From Chryseobacterium sp. Tr-659 (lineage in GTDB: Bacteria > Bacteroidota > Bacteroidia > Flavobacteriales > Weeksellaceae): a stretch of 64,000 bases of DNA. The stretch is from NCBI RefSeq assembly GCF_011752975.1, contig NZ_VWWP01000003.1:310001-374000 (forward strand). Reading direction: 5' to 3'. The notes below the pieces were generated by a model. That model ran no database searches, was not told the origin of the DNA, and saw only the letters and a list, made by a program, of their open reading frames with translations. Positions 18,640 through 28,639 of this stretch are shown one piece after another. The position numbers and the translations under genes were made by a program. The number at the start of each line of letters is the position of its first letter. The first letter of the stretch is position 1.

Positions 18640-19137
18640 TTATCTTCCGAAGTCATCCTGTACTCTTACAATATCGTCTTCATCTGAAGGATTGGCTGCA
18701 TCTGTGTGCTGCCAGATTTCAGCTACGATTCCCCAGCCTGCAAGACCGATTAACCTGTGTCTTTCGCCCTGCTGAAGCTTTACCTGATCTTTCGGATTGT
18801 ATTCTGCCAATGCTCCTTCTTCATCGGTATTGCTTCTTTTAATGCCTACCGTTCCTTCCACAACCTGCCATATCTCTGCTCTTCTGTGGTGATACTGCCA
18901 GCTTAATCTTGCTTCAGGAGCAACAATAAGAATTTTCGGACTCAGCTTCCCTCCTATTCTCAGGTTTTCCACATCGATTCCGTCAAAATACTGGTTGGCA
19001 AAATCCTGTGCCTGAGTTTCATCAATGACAAAGAAACCACCCCAAGGTCTTGTTTCATCTTTCGCTGCGATAGTAAATCCCTGCGTATGCAGCATTTTCT
19101 CTACTCTATCGAATATTTCTTTTTTTTCTGTACTCAT
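18640..19137 (-). CDS. Cupin protein resembling type II phosphomannose isomerase C-terminal domain
   Basis: This 165-residue protein contains RPWGGFFVIDE, then ILIVAPEARLSWQYHHRRAEIW with metal-binding His residues and GERHRLIGLAGWGIVAEIWQ, the core of the type II phosphomannose isomerase cupin. The nucleotidyltransferase domain of bifunctional ManC/PMI is absent. It is the last gene of the N-glycan locus, 36 nt after GH92, so it may isomerise mannose-6-P, duplicating the class I enzyme in the facing operon. A purely regulatory or other sugar-binding role is possible. Confidence 0.8.
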   Translation of the reverse strand: MSTEKKEIFDRVEKMLHTQGFTIAAKDETRPWGGFFVIDETQAQDFANQYFDGIDVENLRIGGKLSPKILIVAPEARLSWQYHHRRAEIWQVVEGTVGIKRSNTDEEGALAEYNPKDQVKLQQGERHRLIGLAGWGIVAEIWQHTDAANPSDEDDIVRVQDDFGR

Positions 19138-19173
19138 ACAGTTTGTATTTCTGAATTAAAATTTATTATCTGA

Positions 19174-21444
19174 TTATTCTTTGGACATTGAATATGGGAA
19201 ATCTTTTTCCTGTGAACCTCTTTCTTTATTCGGTTTGCTGTCCATTTTAAAATCCAGAACCGCTCCTTTTATCAATTCTTGATGGCTAAGCCAGTTTTTA
19301 GAATAAGGCTGTTGGTTTACATTCAATGATTTTACATATATATTATCAGCACTGTTTTCCTGTGCTTTTATTTCAATTTTCTTACCATTTTCAAGATGAA
19401 TGGTTGCTTCTTTAAATAAAGGAGCTCCCAAAACATACTGATCGGTTGCCGGCGTTACCGGATAGAACCCTAAAGCTGAGAAAATATACCATGCAGAAGT
19501 CTGTCCGTTATCTTCGTCTCCGCAATAGCCATCCGGAGTTGCATGATATAATTTATTCATCACCTGCCTTGCCCAATATTGCGTTTTGTAAGGTGCTCCG
19601 GCATAGTTATACAAGTAGATCATATGCTGGATCGGTTGATTTCCGTGAGCATATTGTCCCATATTCATGATCTGCATTTCTCGAATTTCATGGATCACTC
19701 CACCGTAATAACTGTCATCAAAAACCGGTGGAAGTGAAAATACCTCATCCAGTTTTGCTTCAAATTTCTTCTTTCCGCCCATCAGTTCTGCAAGACCATT
19801 TATATCCTGGAAAACCGACCATGTGTAATGCCAGCTGTTTCCTTCCGTAAAAGCATCACCCCATTTGAAAGGATTGAAAGGTTTCTGGAAATTCCCGTCT
19901 TTATTTTTACCACGCATCAGGCCTGTCTCTTTATCGAACAGATTTTTATAATTATACGCTCTTTTTTTATAGATATCAATTTCCGAAGCAGGCTTCCCTA
20001 GTGCTTTTCCCAACTGGTAAATGGAAAAATCATCATAAGCATATTCTAAAGTTCTTGCGGCATTCTCGTTGATTTTCACATCGTAAGGAACATAGCCTAA
20101 TTTGTTATAATATTCTACTCCTGCACGCCCTACCGCTTCAATGGGACCTTCATTATCCGCTCCATGTTTTACAGCCTGCCAAAGGGTTTCCACATCATAT
20201 CCTCTGAGTCCTTTGATATAAGCATCTGCTACTACGGATGCGGAATTATTCCCGATCATAATATCAGAATATCCCGGACTGCTCCACTCTGGTAAGAAAC
20301 CACCTTCTTTATAAGCATTCGCAAGCCCTTCCTGCATTTCAACATTGATACTTGGATATACAAGGTTCAGAAACGGATACAACGCACGGAAAGTATCCCA
20401 GAAACCTGTTCCGGCAAACATTCTTCCGTCTGCAATTTTACCGTTATAAGGGCTCCAGTGTTTTATTTTATTCTGAGCATCGATTTCATATAATTTCTGA
20501 GGAAAAAATAACGTTCTGTATAAAGAGGAATAAAAGGTCCTCATCTGCTGATCTGTTCCTCCTTTTACTTCAAGTTTTCCAAGTGTTTTGTTCCAGATAT
20601 TTTTAGCATCTGTTTTTACCTGATCAAAATTCCTGTTTCCGATCTCTCTTTTAAGGTTCAGTTCTGCCTGTTCAAAACTGATGAATGAAGAGGCTACTTT
20701 TGCATAAACGGCTTCTTTATTTTTCAATTTGAATCCAACTACAGCGCCGGCATGATCACTGGTAATTTCCAGCTGATCATTAATGAATTTATCATCTTTC
20801 CAGGCCTTTGTCAGCTCAAAATCTTTATCAAACTGAATGACAAAATAGTTTTTAAAATTTTCATATTTCCCGGTAGAATATCTTGTAGTGTATCCCAGAA
20901 TTTTTCTTTCTTTGGGAAGTATTTTTATGTAAGAACCTTTGTTCAGGGCATCAATCACTACATAAGCACTATCAGTCTTCGGAAAATCGAATTTAAAGAA
21001 GGATGCTCTTTCTGTAGGTGTAAATTCTGTGGTTACATTGATATCAGCAAGGTATACGCTATAAAAATAAGGCGTTGAAACCTCAGCTTTATGACTGAAC
21101 CAGCTTGCCCTGTCATCTTCTTTAAATTTTACTTTTCCTACTCCCGGCATGATGGCAAATGCGCCGTAATCATTCATCCAGGGAGAAGGCTGATGTGTTT
21201 GTTTGAATCCTTTTATTTTATCTGCATCGTAGGTGTACGCCCATCCGTCACCCATTTTTCCTGTCTGCGGGGTCCAGATATTCATTCCCCACGGAAGACC
21301 CACTGCCGGATAAGTATTACCATTTGACAGAGAAGGTTTAGACTGGGTTCCCATCAACGGATTCACATAATCTACCGGTGAAGGATTCTGCCCGAAGGCC
21401 CAGGCCTGTACTACAAGAAAGAAAGTAGAAAATAGAGACTTCAT
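19174..21444 (-). CDS. GH92 alpha-mannosidase (first of two)
   Basis: This 756-residue protein has a signal peptide (MKSLFSTFFLVVQAWAFGQ) and the GH92 hallmarks: VNPLMGT at the mature N-terminus, NTYPAVGLPWGMNIW, GFKQTHQPSPWMNDYG, GTGFWDTFRALYPFLNL and, near the C-terminus, NEDNGQ-like DEDNGQTSAWYIFSALGFYPV. GH92 enzymes are calcium-dependent exo-alpha-mannosidases, most often alpha-1,2, and are expanded in Bacteroidetes that eat N-glycans. Probably periplasmic. It has only family-level similarity to the GH92 at 28640, so the two likely differ in linkage. Confidence 0.93.
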   Translation of the reverse strand: MKSLFSTFFLVVQAWAFGQNPSPVDYVNPLMGTQSKPSLSNGNTYPAVGLPWGMNIWTPQTGKMGDGWAYTYDADKIKGFKQTHQPSPWMNDYGAFAIMPGVGKVKFKEDDRASWFSHKAEVSTPYFYSVYLADINVTTEFTPTERASFFKFDFPKTDSAYVVIDALNKGSYIKILPKERKILGYTTRYSTGKYENFKNYFVIQFDKDFELTKAWKDDKFINDQLEITSDHAGAVVGFKLKNKEAVYAKVASSFISFEQAELNLKREIGNRNFDQVKTDAKNIWNKTLGKLEVKGGTDQQMRTFYSSLYRTLFFPQKLYEIDAQNKIKHWSPYNGKIADGRMFAGTGFWDTFRALYPFLNLVYPSINVEMQEGLANAYKEGGFLPEWSSPGYSDIMIGNNSASVVADAYIKGLRGYDVETLWQAVKHGADNEGPIEAVGRAGVEYYNKLGYVPYDVKINENAARTLEYAYDDFSIYQLGKALGKPASEIDIYKKRAYNYKNLFDKETGLMRGKNKDGNFQKPFNPFKWGDAFTEGNSWHYTWSVFQDINGLAELMGGKKKFEAKLDEVFSLPPVFDDSYYGGVIHEIREMQIMNMGQYAHGNQPIQHMIYLYNYAGAPYKTQYWARQVMNKLYHATPDGYCGDEDNGQTSAWYIFSALGFYPVTPATDQYVLGAPLFKEATIHLENGKKIEIKAQENSADNIYVKSLNVNQQPYSKNWLSHQELIKGAVLDFKMDSKPNKERGSQEKDFPYSMSKE

Positions 21445-21465
21445 TGTATCGTTTCGTTTGTTAAT

Positions 21466-22326
21466 TTATGTAAGCTTTTTTAATGCATAGCTGGCGGCTC
21501 CTAAAATGGCGGCATCTTCAAAGATGGCAGATATTTTAACCGGCAAGTTAATATTATTCTTTGTTAAATTCTGAATAAATCTTTCTTCGAAATGTGGGTA
21601 TGCTTTTGCAATATTACCTCCTATAACTAAAACTTCCGGTTTGTAATCGTCCACATATTTCACAATAAATTCAGAAAATGAATCTGCATATTCATCAAAT
21701 ATCTGAGTCTGTATTTCAGCAGGTTTGTCCAACAGATCTTTGGTTCCGGAAATCTCTTCGCCTGTTAGCTCCTGATAACGGTTTACAAACCATCGTGTAG
21801 CAAGATAGTCTTCACAAACAGATTCTTTAAAGGGGGAATCCCAAAGGTCTTCATCGGTTGCCATTTCTCCATCATAGAAAGTAGTTCCCAATCCTGTTCC
21901 CAATGTCACGCCGAAAATCTTCTTAAAACCCTGAACACATCCACCAAATACTTCTCCTTCCATAAAGGCCGCAGCATCATTTACAAAATGAATCTGATCT
22001 GTAGAAACCGATAGTCTTTTCGCCAGTTCTTCTTTGATATTTACGTTGTATATATCAAGAAACTTTCCGTGGAGCATCAGCGATATTCCGTTTTCATAAT
22101 TAAAAGGGCCGGGCATTGCAATTCCTACAAGAAGGTCTTCTTTAGCCAGATTATGAGCTGCTTTATGAATAGCCGAAACCCAGGCTGAGAAAATTGTTTC
22201 TTTATCATCAAATGAATTAACATGCTCCCGTACATACGTTGAAGAAATTATCTCACGTTTTTCAGGATCTACCTGCGCCATTGTAATATGCGAACCTCCA
22301 ATATCTATTCCTACTATATTTTGCAT
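21466..22326 (-). CDS. ROK-family protein, likely sugar kinase
   Basis: This 286-residue protein has IVGIDIGGSHITMAQV, FVNDAAAFMEGEVFGG and GVTLGTGLGTTFYDG, the ATP- and sugar-binding regions of ROK kinases. The zinc motif CxCGxxGCxE seen in the other ROK protein of this window is missing; the corresponding region reads DSPFKESVCEDYLATRW. It lies inside the N-glycan locus, so mannose or N-acetylglucosamine is a plausible substrate. The gene ends 22 nt upstream of the GH92 start. Confidence 0.85.
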   Translation of the reverse strand: MQNIVGIDIGGSHITMAQVDPEKREIISSTYVREHVNSFDDKETIFSAWVSAIHKAAHNLAKEDLLVGIAMPGPFNYENGISLMLHGKFLDIYNVNIKEELAKRLSVSTDQIHFVNDAAAFMEGEVFGGCVQGFKKIFGVTLGTGLGTTFYDGEMATDEDLWDSPFKESVCEDYLATRWFVNRYQELTGEEISGTKDLLDKPAEIQTQIFDEYADSFSEFIVKYVDDYKPEVLVIGGNIAKAYPHFEERFIQNLTKNNINLPVKISAIFEDAAILGAASYALKKLT

Positions 22327-22451
22327 TATTTTTTACTTTAAATTTAATATCAAACCATATTATGACTGAAAAACAGACAAACAAATGCAATCATCCGTCT
22401 GTCTGCTCCCGGTCACATATTTTATCTTATGATCAAGATAAATATCTTTGT

Positions 22452-24857
22452 TTATTTCACAATTATTTTTCCGGATGACAATATCTTATTACCTGCTGCT
22501 GTAATTTTGTAAAGATAAGTACCACTGGCTAAATCCTGTGTATTCACTACATTATTATTTTTATTAATATTCTGTTTTTTGGATAATTTTCCTGAAGCAT
22601 CATACAGGAAAATATCGCTTGCCGAATGATCCTCAATTCTGAAATGAATATCATTTCCTCTTTTAACAGGATTAGGATAAACATTGCTTTCTTTAACCAG
22701 TTCAGTATCTTTTACCGATAAAGTGGCCTGGCAAGGTACATCTGTTTTCCAGTTGGTATCGGTCATACTAATCAGTGTAGCAAAATGCGTGTTAGGTGTG
22801 GAATCTAAAGCAGCCACACCACTTCCTTCATCCATTTTCCAATTGGCCTCAAGACTGGATGCATTAGGTGCTACATTACATTTATTGTCCAGAATTTCCT
22901 GTGCGGTTAATGCTCTTTTCCATACTCTGAATTCGTCCATAGAACCATTAAGAGCACGGGAATTATCATAGTTTCTTGCTAAATAAAGAATACCATTTGC
23001 TGTAAAGTTTCCTGTAGCCGGAGTACTGGCATCAAGGCTTCCGTTGACGTAAAGTTTCATCGCAGCTCCATCATAGGTTGCTGCCACATGATACCATGTA
23101 TTTGTATTGAATGCCGTGTTTGTATTAAGTTTCACCTGAGAAGATCCGAAACTCAAAATAAACTGAAGTTTATTATTCGCAAGATTTCCGTCTCCAAATC
23201 TTAGTATCGCGGAATTATTGTCTCCAACTTCAATTCCGATGACGGAAGATATATATGGAAATCCTGTCTTGAATGCATTTACGTTGACCCAGCCTTCAAA
23301 TGTAACGGCATTTCCATTGAGGTTAAACTGGCCTGCATTAAGGTATTGTGTGCTTCCGTTAAAAGATAAAGACCTTGGGCCGGGACTTGTAACAGGAGCA
23401 AAACCACTGTTAAATGTTCCTTCTCCCGAATAGGTACTTGCTGTTCCTCCGCTGCAAACGGTCTGTACTTTCCATTGATAGCTGGTATTCGGAGTCAAAT
23501 TCTGAAGTGAATAGGTATTGGTAGTAATATTCTGAATTTCTTCCCAGGCAGAAGCAGCAGTTGTTTTGTATTGCAATGTATAAGAAGCAGCGGTTCCTGC
23601 ATCCCATGACAACTGAACAGAATTTCCAAGATAACTTCCTGAGGTCAGTCCCGAAGGGGTGGAACATCCGTTTCCAGAATTGAATCTTGGAGCAAATAAA
23701 TAAGTACTCGTTAATGTTGGAGAACAATTGGATTGTATTCTCCAGTCATAATCTGTGTTCAGTGTAAGGTTATTTACCACCACATTACTTCCGGAATAAT
23801 TGCTTGCTGCATTGGTCCACACTGTCGAATTGGCCGGTTTATAGTCAACATTATAGGTTTGAGATCCGTTGGAAGTCCAGTTCAGTTTGGCGGAAGTTCC
23901 TGTTACATTAGAAACATCCAATCCCAACGGAGGATCACAGGTTTGACCTTGGGACCATGAATATAACTGTCCACTCAGAAGTGTATTTTCATTATAAAGA
24001 ATATTGGATCCTGTACTTAAATAATTCGCCACATCTATTCCTCCGAGGTCATACCACATAAATACACCATATCCGTCATTTTTGGTATTGGTAGCCAGCG
24101 TAGTAAGCGTAGCAGGAGATGTAGACTGAGGATTTGTATTTTGAATCCAGGTTGCTGCGGCAGAAAGTTTAGATTTAGTAAGCGGAGGTACATTAGGAGC
24201 GCTGTAAGTTCCGTAAAATGGATTCCAGCTGTAATCTATATAGTTTCCGGCCATATCTCCGTTATAATTCTGTCTGCTCGTTGCGGGTCCCAGATAATAG
24301 AATGTAATCAGTTTATCAGGCATTGCTGCTTTAAGTTCCTGCAAAAGCATGACAAAAGAGCTGTTATTCGGCTGTCCGGTTCCGTTGTTTCCATAGCCTG
24401 CATATTCATCATCCAGATCTACTCCGTCTAATCCATAAGTATAAACGGTATGAGCTACCTGTAAAGCAAAATCTTTAGCCGCTTCACGGTTGGGGAAATT
24501 GGAAATTCCCGCCCCCTGGTGATTTCCCAGGATATCCAGCAACACCTTGATCCCTTTCTGTTGTAGAGGTTTTACATAAGTATTGACATCGTTCAGAACT
24601 TTGGTAACATTATTATTGCTTGAGATGTAGGCCCGGCTTTTGGATGCGTCATAATTAATGTTGGCAGCAAAGATAATGGCAACATCAAAAAGCTGTCTGT
24701 TTGTATTCTGTAAAGTATAAGAGCCTGCATTCAGCATATTGTTGTTGTTCACTTCCACATAGCATACTCCTAGCGGGTTCAGCTGCTGCCCCTTGAGCAA
24801 AGGAGCCGTCTGAAGCATCATTGCCAGAAGAGGAATAAAAAAGAATTTTTTTTTCAT
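22452..24857 (-). CDS. Secreted endo-beta-N-acetylglucosaminidase (GH18, Endo F/H type) with FN3, LamG and T9SS domains
   Basis: This 801-residue protein has a signal peptide, then a GH18 catalytic domain (about 25-300) with YGLDGVDLDDEYAGYG at 141-156, where E151 is the expected acid. Two fibronectin type III domains (about 310-485) share the pattern TSAKLNWTSNG...YDWRIQSNC. A LamG/concanavalin-like domain follows (SLSFNGSTQYLNAG to WKMDEGSG), then a type IX secretion sorting domain (VYPNPVKRGN to GKIIVK). The enzyme should cut between the two core GlcNAc residues of N-glycans outside the cell. It is the downstream member of a tandem pair, with 57 nt containing a hairpin between them. Confidence 0.9.
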   Translation of the reverse strand: MKKKFFFIPLLAMMLQTAPLLKGQQLNPLGVCYVEVNNNNMLNAGSYTLQNTNRQLFDVAIIFAANINYDASKSRAYISSNNNVTKVLNDVNTYVKPLQQKGIKVLLDILGNHQGAGISNFPNREAAKDFALQVAHTVYTYGLDGVDLDDEYAGYGNNGTGQPNNSSFVMLLQELKAAMPDKLITFYYLGPATSRQNYNGDMAGNYIDYSWNPFYGTYSAPNVPPLTKSKLSAAATWIQNTNPQSTSPATLTTLATNTKNDGYGVFMWYDLGGIDVANYLSTGSNILYNENTLLSGQLYSWSQGQTCDPPLGLDVSNVTGTSAKLNWTSNGSQTYNVDYKPANSTVWTNAASNYSGSNVVVNNLTLNTDYDWRIQSNCSPTLTSTYLFAPRFNSGNGCSTPSGLTSGSYLGNSVQLSWDAGTAASYTLQYKTTAASAWEEIQNITTNTYSLQNLTPNTSYQWKVQTVCSGGTASTYSGEGTFNSGFAPVTSPGPRSLSFNGSTQYLNAGQFNLNGNAVTFEGWVNVNAFKTGFPYISSVIGIEVGDNNSAILRFGDGNLANNKLQFILSFGSSQVKLNTNTAFNTNTWYHVAATYDGAAMKLYVNGSLDASTPATGNFTANGILYLARNYDNSRALNGSMDEFRVWKRALTAQEILDNKCNVAPNASSLEANWKMDEGSGVAALDSTPNTHFATLISMTDTNWKTDVPCQATLSVKDTELVKESNVYPNPVKRGNDIHFRIEDHSASDIFLYDASGKLSKKQNINKNNNVVNTQDLASGTYLYKITAAGNKILSSGKIIVK

Positions 24858-24879
24858 ATCTTTTAATTTTTGTTATTGG

Positions 24880-24905
24880 AAAAACCACCGGGCCGAAACC
24901 CGGTG
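24880..24905 (-). terminator. Hairpin between the two GH18 genes
   Basis: CACCGGG (24886-24892) pairs with CCCGGTG (24899-24905) around a 6-nt loop; read on the minus strand it is followed by GTTTTT. It may be a partial terminator that sets the ratio of the two enzymes. Confidence 0.65.
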
Positions 24906-24914
24906 ATTGATTGG

Positions 24915-27071
24915 TTATTTTACAATTAATTTCTCTGTGTGTTTAAGGCTTCCGTCCTGAGATTCAACCTGAACAATATAGCTTCCTGCTGAAAGGACAG
25001 ACAGGTCATACTGATAATTTCCGGCTTTTATTGTTTTAGTGTCTAAGATTCTTCCGTTAAAATCATAAACCGTTAATTTCCCTCTGCTGTATCCATCCGG
25101 AACAGAAACCGTTAGTGATGAAGATTTGCTGGCAGGATTCGGATACATTTTGATCTGATTCTTACCGTTGTTCTCTGCTGAACTGATTGCTTTCTGAGCT
25201 GCACCATTTCTTGCAAGTTTGGAAGTACCTGTTGTACATGGCACATCTGTTCCCCAATTGGAAGCATCAACTCCTGTTAATGTTAATGTAACCCCATTTC
25301 CTGAAGTATCCTGAACGGATGAACCGCTTCCTTCGTTAAACTTCCAGTAAGCCGCAAGCGAAGTTGCCGGAACTGATACATTACACATATTCTGACTGAT
25401 CTCTGTCTGGCTTAATGCACGTTTCCAAACTCTAACCTCATCTACTTTACCATTGAAGTTTCTTGATGTATTGTATAAATATCCTACATTAAATGCACCG
25501 TTTGAACTTACACTTCCTGTTTGTGATTTACTGGCATCCAGTACGCCATTAATATAAATCTTCATAGTAGTACCATCATATGTTGCAGCCACATGATACC
25601 AGGTATTAGCATTCAATGCTGTAGTGGAAGCCAATTTTTGCTGTACATTATTGATGCTTAGTACAAACTGAACTTTATTGTTTGCTACATTGGCATCTCC
25701 TAGTCGTAAAAATGCAGAGTTACTGTCACTAACCTCTGTTCCCATAATTGAAGAAATATATGGCGAGGCTGATTTGAAAGATGATGGTTTGATCCAGCCC
25801 TCAAAAGATAATGCAGAACCGCCCAGATTAAGATTTCCGGCTGCACCTGATTCAGAGCTTCCATCCAATGAAAGAGCATAAGATCCTGTAGGGTTGGTTG
25901 TCCCTGAACCGCTGTTAAATCTTGGCGCGAACATATAAGTACTTTTCACGCTGCAATTAGTTCTGATTCTCCAGTCGTAATCGGTGTTGGCTGTTAATCC
26001 TGTTATAGTAACTGAAGTAGCATTCAAGGCTGTTGCCGCACTTGTCCATGTTGAGGAAGAAGCCGGTTTATAATCAATATCGTAGGTATTTGTGCCCACA
26101 GCTGACCAGTTCAGCTTGGCGCTTGTACTTGTAAGATTACTGGTAAATAATCCGATTGGTGCATCACAATTTGTACCTTGAGTCCAGGATTGTAAAGTTC
26201 CGCTTAACACCGTTGGTTGTCCATATAATGTTTGGGTACCAGCTGAAAGCTGTGCTGTTTCGTTGGTTCCGTGAAGATCATACCACATGAAAACACCATA
26301 TCCTCCGTTCTTGGTTTGAGTTGCTAAACTTGTTGTGGTAGAATTGGAAGTATTTCCCATCCATACAGCTGCGGGAGAGATTTGTGCTTTGGTAAGAGGC
26401 GGAACATTGGGTGCGGAAAAAGTTCCGTACATGGCGTTCCAGCTGTAGTTGACATAGTCTCCCACTCTTGATCCGTTCCATGAAAGTCTTGAAGCCGCAT
26501 CACCATAGTAATAGAATGAAATAATCTTATCCGGCAACAGTGCTTTTAATTCCTGAACAAGCATGACAAAAGAACTGTCATTAGGCTGTCCTGTCCCGTT
26601 CTTTCCGTATTCAGAGTATTCATCATCAAAATCAATTCCATCCAAACCATATGTATTCACCGTATTGGCAAGCTGTAATGCAAAATCTTTTGCTGCTTCA
26701 CGGGTAGGGAAATTACAAATTCCAGCTCCCTGGTGATTTCCCAGAATAGTTAATACCACTTTCATTCCTTTTTGCTGAAGAGGTTTAATGTAGGTATCTG
26801 CGTTGGTAAGAACCTTCGTTACATTATTATTAGCATACAGGTAAGCCCTGCCGCGGCTGGTATCATAATTAATATTGGCAGCAAAAATATTGACAACATT
26901 AAACAGGTAACTGTTCGATGTCTGCAGTTTGTACGCTCCTGCATTCAGGATGTTATTGTTATTCACTTCCACATAGCATATTCCCGTGGGATTAAGCTGT
27001 TGTGCGTTAATCGGAGAGACCGCCTGAAGCATTACTGCAGCCAGTGCGGTGAAAATGGATTTTTTTTTCAT
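24915..27071 (-). CDS. Secreted endo-beta-N-acetylglucosaminidase (GH18), paralogue with one FN3 domain
   Basis: This 718-residue protein is a clear paralogue of the following gene and aligns without gaps through the first 160 residues. The catalytic motif YGLDGIDFDDEYSEYG is at the same position (141-156). Its domain order is signal peptide, GH18, one FN3 domain (about 295-390), LamG (YALSLDGSSESGAAG to WKFNEGSG) and type IX sorting domain (MYPNPASKSS to EKLIVK). It lacks the second FN3 copy. It likely acts on the same glycans with a different branch preference. Confidence 0.9.
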   Translation of the reverse strand: MKKKSIFTALAAVMLQAVSPINAQQLNPTGICYVEVNNNNILNAGAYKLQTSNSYLFNVVNIFAANINYDTSRGRAYLYANNNVTKVLTNADTYIKPLQQKGMKVVLTILGNHQGAGICNFPTREAAKDFALQLANTVNTYGLDGIDFDDEYSEYGKNGTGQPNDSSFVMLVQELKALLPDKIISFYYYGDAASRLSWNGSRVGDYVNYSWNAMYGTFSAPNVPPLTKAQISPAAVWMGNTSNSTTTSLATQTKNGGYGVFMWYDLHGTNETAQLSAGTQTLYGQPTVLSGTLQSWTQGTNCDAPIGLFTSNLTSTSAKLNWSAVGTNTYDIDYKPASSSTWTSAATALNATSVTITGLTANTDYDWRIRTNCSVKSTYMFAPRFNSGSGTTNPTGSYALSLDGSSESGAAGNLNLGGSALSFEGWIKPSSFKSASPYISSIMGTEVSDSNSAFLRLGDANVANNKVQFVLSINNVQQKLASTTALNANTWYHVAATYDGTTMKIYINGVLDASKSQTGSVSSNGAFNVGYLYNTSRNFNGKVDEVRVWKRALSQTEISQNMCNVSVPATSLAAYWKFNEGSGSSVQDTSGNGVTLTLTGVDASNWGTDVPCTTGTSKLARNGAAQKAISSAENNGKNQIKMYPNPASKSSSLTVSVPDGYSRGKLTVYDFNGRILDTKTIKAGNYQYDLSVLSAGSYIVQVESQDGSLKHTEKLIVK

Positions 27072-27179
27072 TGTATAATTTTTTTAAGGTTTTTTGGTGT
27101 CTGAATTTTATATAGCAATCCCCTGATATCTTCTTTTTCAAGAAAATACCTCAGATGAAAAGCTGTATAAAAAGGAGGG

Positions 27180-28607
27180 CTATGTCAGTAGCTCAGGGTT
27201 TTCGTTAAAGGTTTTCCATAATAATTCACCAAATAACGTATTGGCCCATGCAAACCATTCTCTGGTGAACTTTTTGTCATTGTCTTTATGGAAGGACTCA
27301 TGCATAAAGCCTGTCCCGCCGTGCGTTTTCTGTAAGGTATCAATACACCATTTGATCTCACTCTTGTCTTTTGTAGTGAGCGCTTTCATAATGATACTCA
27401 TTGGCCAGATCATATCCAGTCCGATATGCGGACCTCCTATTCCTTCTGCCAGCTTACCTTTGAAAAAGAAAGGGTTGTTTTCTGACCACACAAATTTTCT
27501 TGTATTCAGATATACAGGATCATCCGATTTCACCGCATCCAGATAAGGTAATCCCAGCAAGCTTGGGCAGTTCGCATCATCCATCAGGTTATAGCTTCCG
27601 AAACCGTTTACTTCAAAAGCGTATATTTTCCCAAATTCAGGATGATTGTAAATTCCGTATTTTTTTATGGCTGCTTCCACCTCATCCGCAAGGCTGGTAA
27701 GTTGTTGAGCCAATGTTTTTTCATTTTTAATCTGGGAAACCATTTCTGCAGCCTGTCGTAAGCTTACGACAGCAAATAAATTGGATGGAATCAGGAATCC
27801 ATAAATTGTTGCATCATCACTTGGACGGAACATGGAGCTGATTAACCCCACAGGTTTTGTAGGATACCCGTATCCTCCCATAGGAACCCCGTCTGTAGCC
27901 CAAGCTGTTGTACGCTCGAATTTGTATGGCCCAAGATCCTTTTTTCTTTGTTGCTCTGTAAAAGTCTGTAATGTAAGTTTAATTCCTTTTAACCAATTGG
28001 CATCGAAAGGCTTTGTATCTCCCGTTGTTTTCCAGAAATGATAGGCCAGACGAATAGGATAACATAATGAATCAATTTCCCATTTTCTCTCATGGGTACC
28101 CGGTTTCATATCGGTATGATCATATTCTTTCCACTTGCTGATCTTTTGATCATCGTTGTAGAAAGCATTAGCATAAGGGTCTTTAAGGATGAATGTGGTC
28201 TGTTTATGAATAACTCCGGAAATCAATTTGTGAAGTTTTTCATCTTTTTTTGAGAACTGCAGGTAAGGGAAAACCTGTGCAGAACTGTCACGAAGCCACA
28301 TGGCATCAATATCTCCTGTAATAACGTAGGTATCAGGAGTCCCATTGGTTTCGCTATAGAAAACGGTAGTATCTAATGTATTCGGAAAGCAGTTTTCAAA
28401 GAGCCAGGACAGTTCTTTATTTTTTACTTTCTTCTTAAAAGCTGCGATGGCACCTTCTACTGATTCACTTGTAAAATGTCTTTTATCTTTAGGAACACGG
28501 ACAACAGGAAAATCATCCATCACTAGATTTTTAGCAAAAACATTTTGAGTAAACAGTAATCCGGCTCCCGCCAGTGCGCTTGTTTTAATAAAATTTCTCC
28601 TTTCCAT
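27180..28607 (-). CDS. GH125 exo-alpha-1,6-mannosidase
   Basis: This 475-residue protein starts with MERRNFIKTSALAGAGLLF, a Tat-like leader for the periplasm. GH125 features include TYVITGDIDAMWLRDSSAQVFPYL, TTAWATDGVPMGGYGYP, FRPSDDATIYGFLIPSN, SYNLMDDANCPSLLGLPYL and GIGGPHIGLDMIWPM. GH125 enzymes are metal-independent and remove the alpha-1,6-mannose of the N-glycan core, working with GH92 enzymes. Its place between GH92 and GH18 genes agrees with that role. Confidence 0.92.
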   Translation of the reverse strand: MERRNFIKTSALAGAGLLFTQNVFAKNLVMDDFPVVRVPKDKRHFTSESVEGAIAAFKKKVKNKELSWLFENCFPNTLDTTVFYSETNGTPDTYVITGDIDAMWLRDSSAQVFPYLQFSKKDEKLHKLISGVIHKQTTFILKDPYANAFYNDDQKISKWKEYDHTDMKPGTHERKWEIDSLCYPIRLAYHFWKTTGDTKPFDANWLKGIKLTLQTFTEQQRKKDLGPYKFERTTAWATDGVPMGGYGYPTKPVGLISSMFRPSDDATIYGFLIPSNLFAVVSLRQAAEMVSQIKNEKTLAQQLTSLADEVEAAIKKYGIYNHPEFGKIYAFEVNGFGSYNLMDDANCPSLLGLPYLDAVKSDDPVYLNTRKFVWSENNPFFFKGKLAEGIGGPHIGLDMIWPMSIIMKALTTKDKSEIKWCIDTLQKTHGGTGFMHESFHKDNDKKFTREWFAWANTLFGELLWKTFNENPELLT

Positions 28608-28639
28608 TGATACTTTTATTTCGTTATTTTTTATTAGTC

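Noticed and set aside
22327-22451. Weak inverted repeats downstream of the GH18 gene
   Set aside because: TATCTT/AAGATA and similar short pairs are too short in AT-rich DNA to call a terminator.
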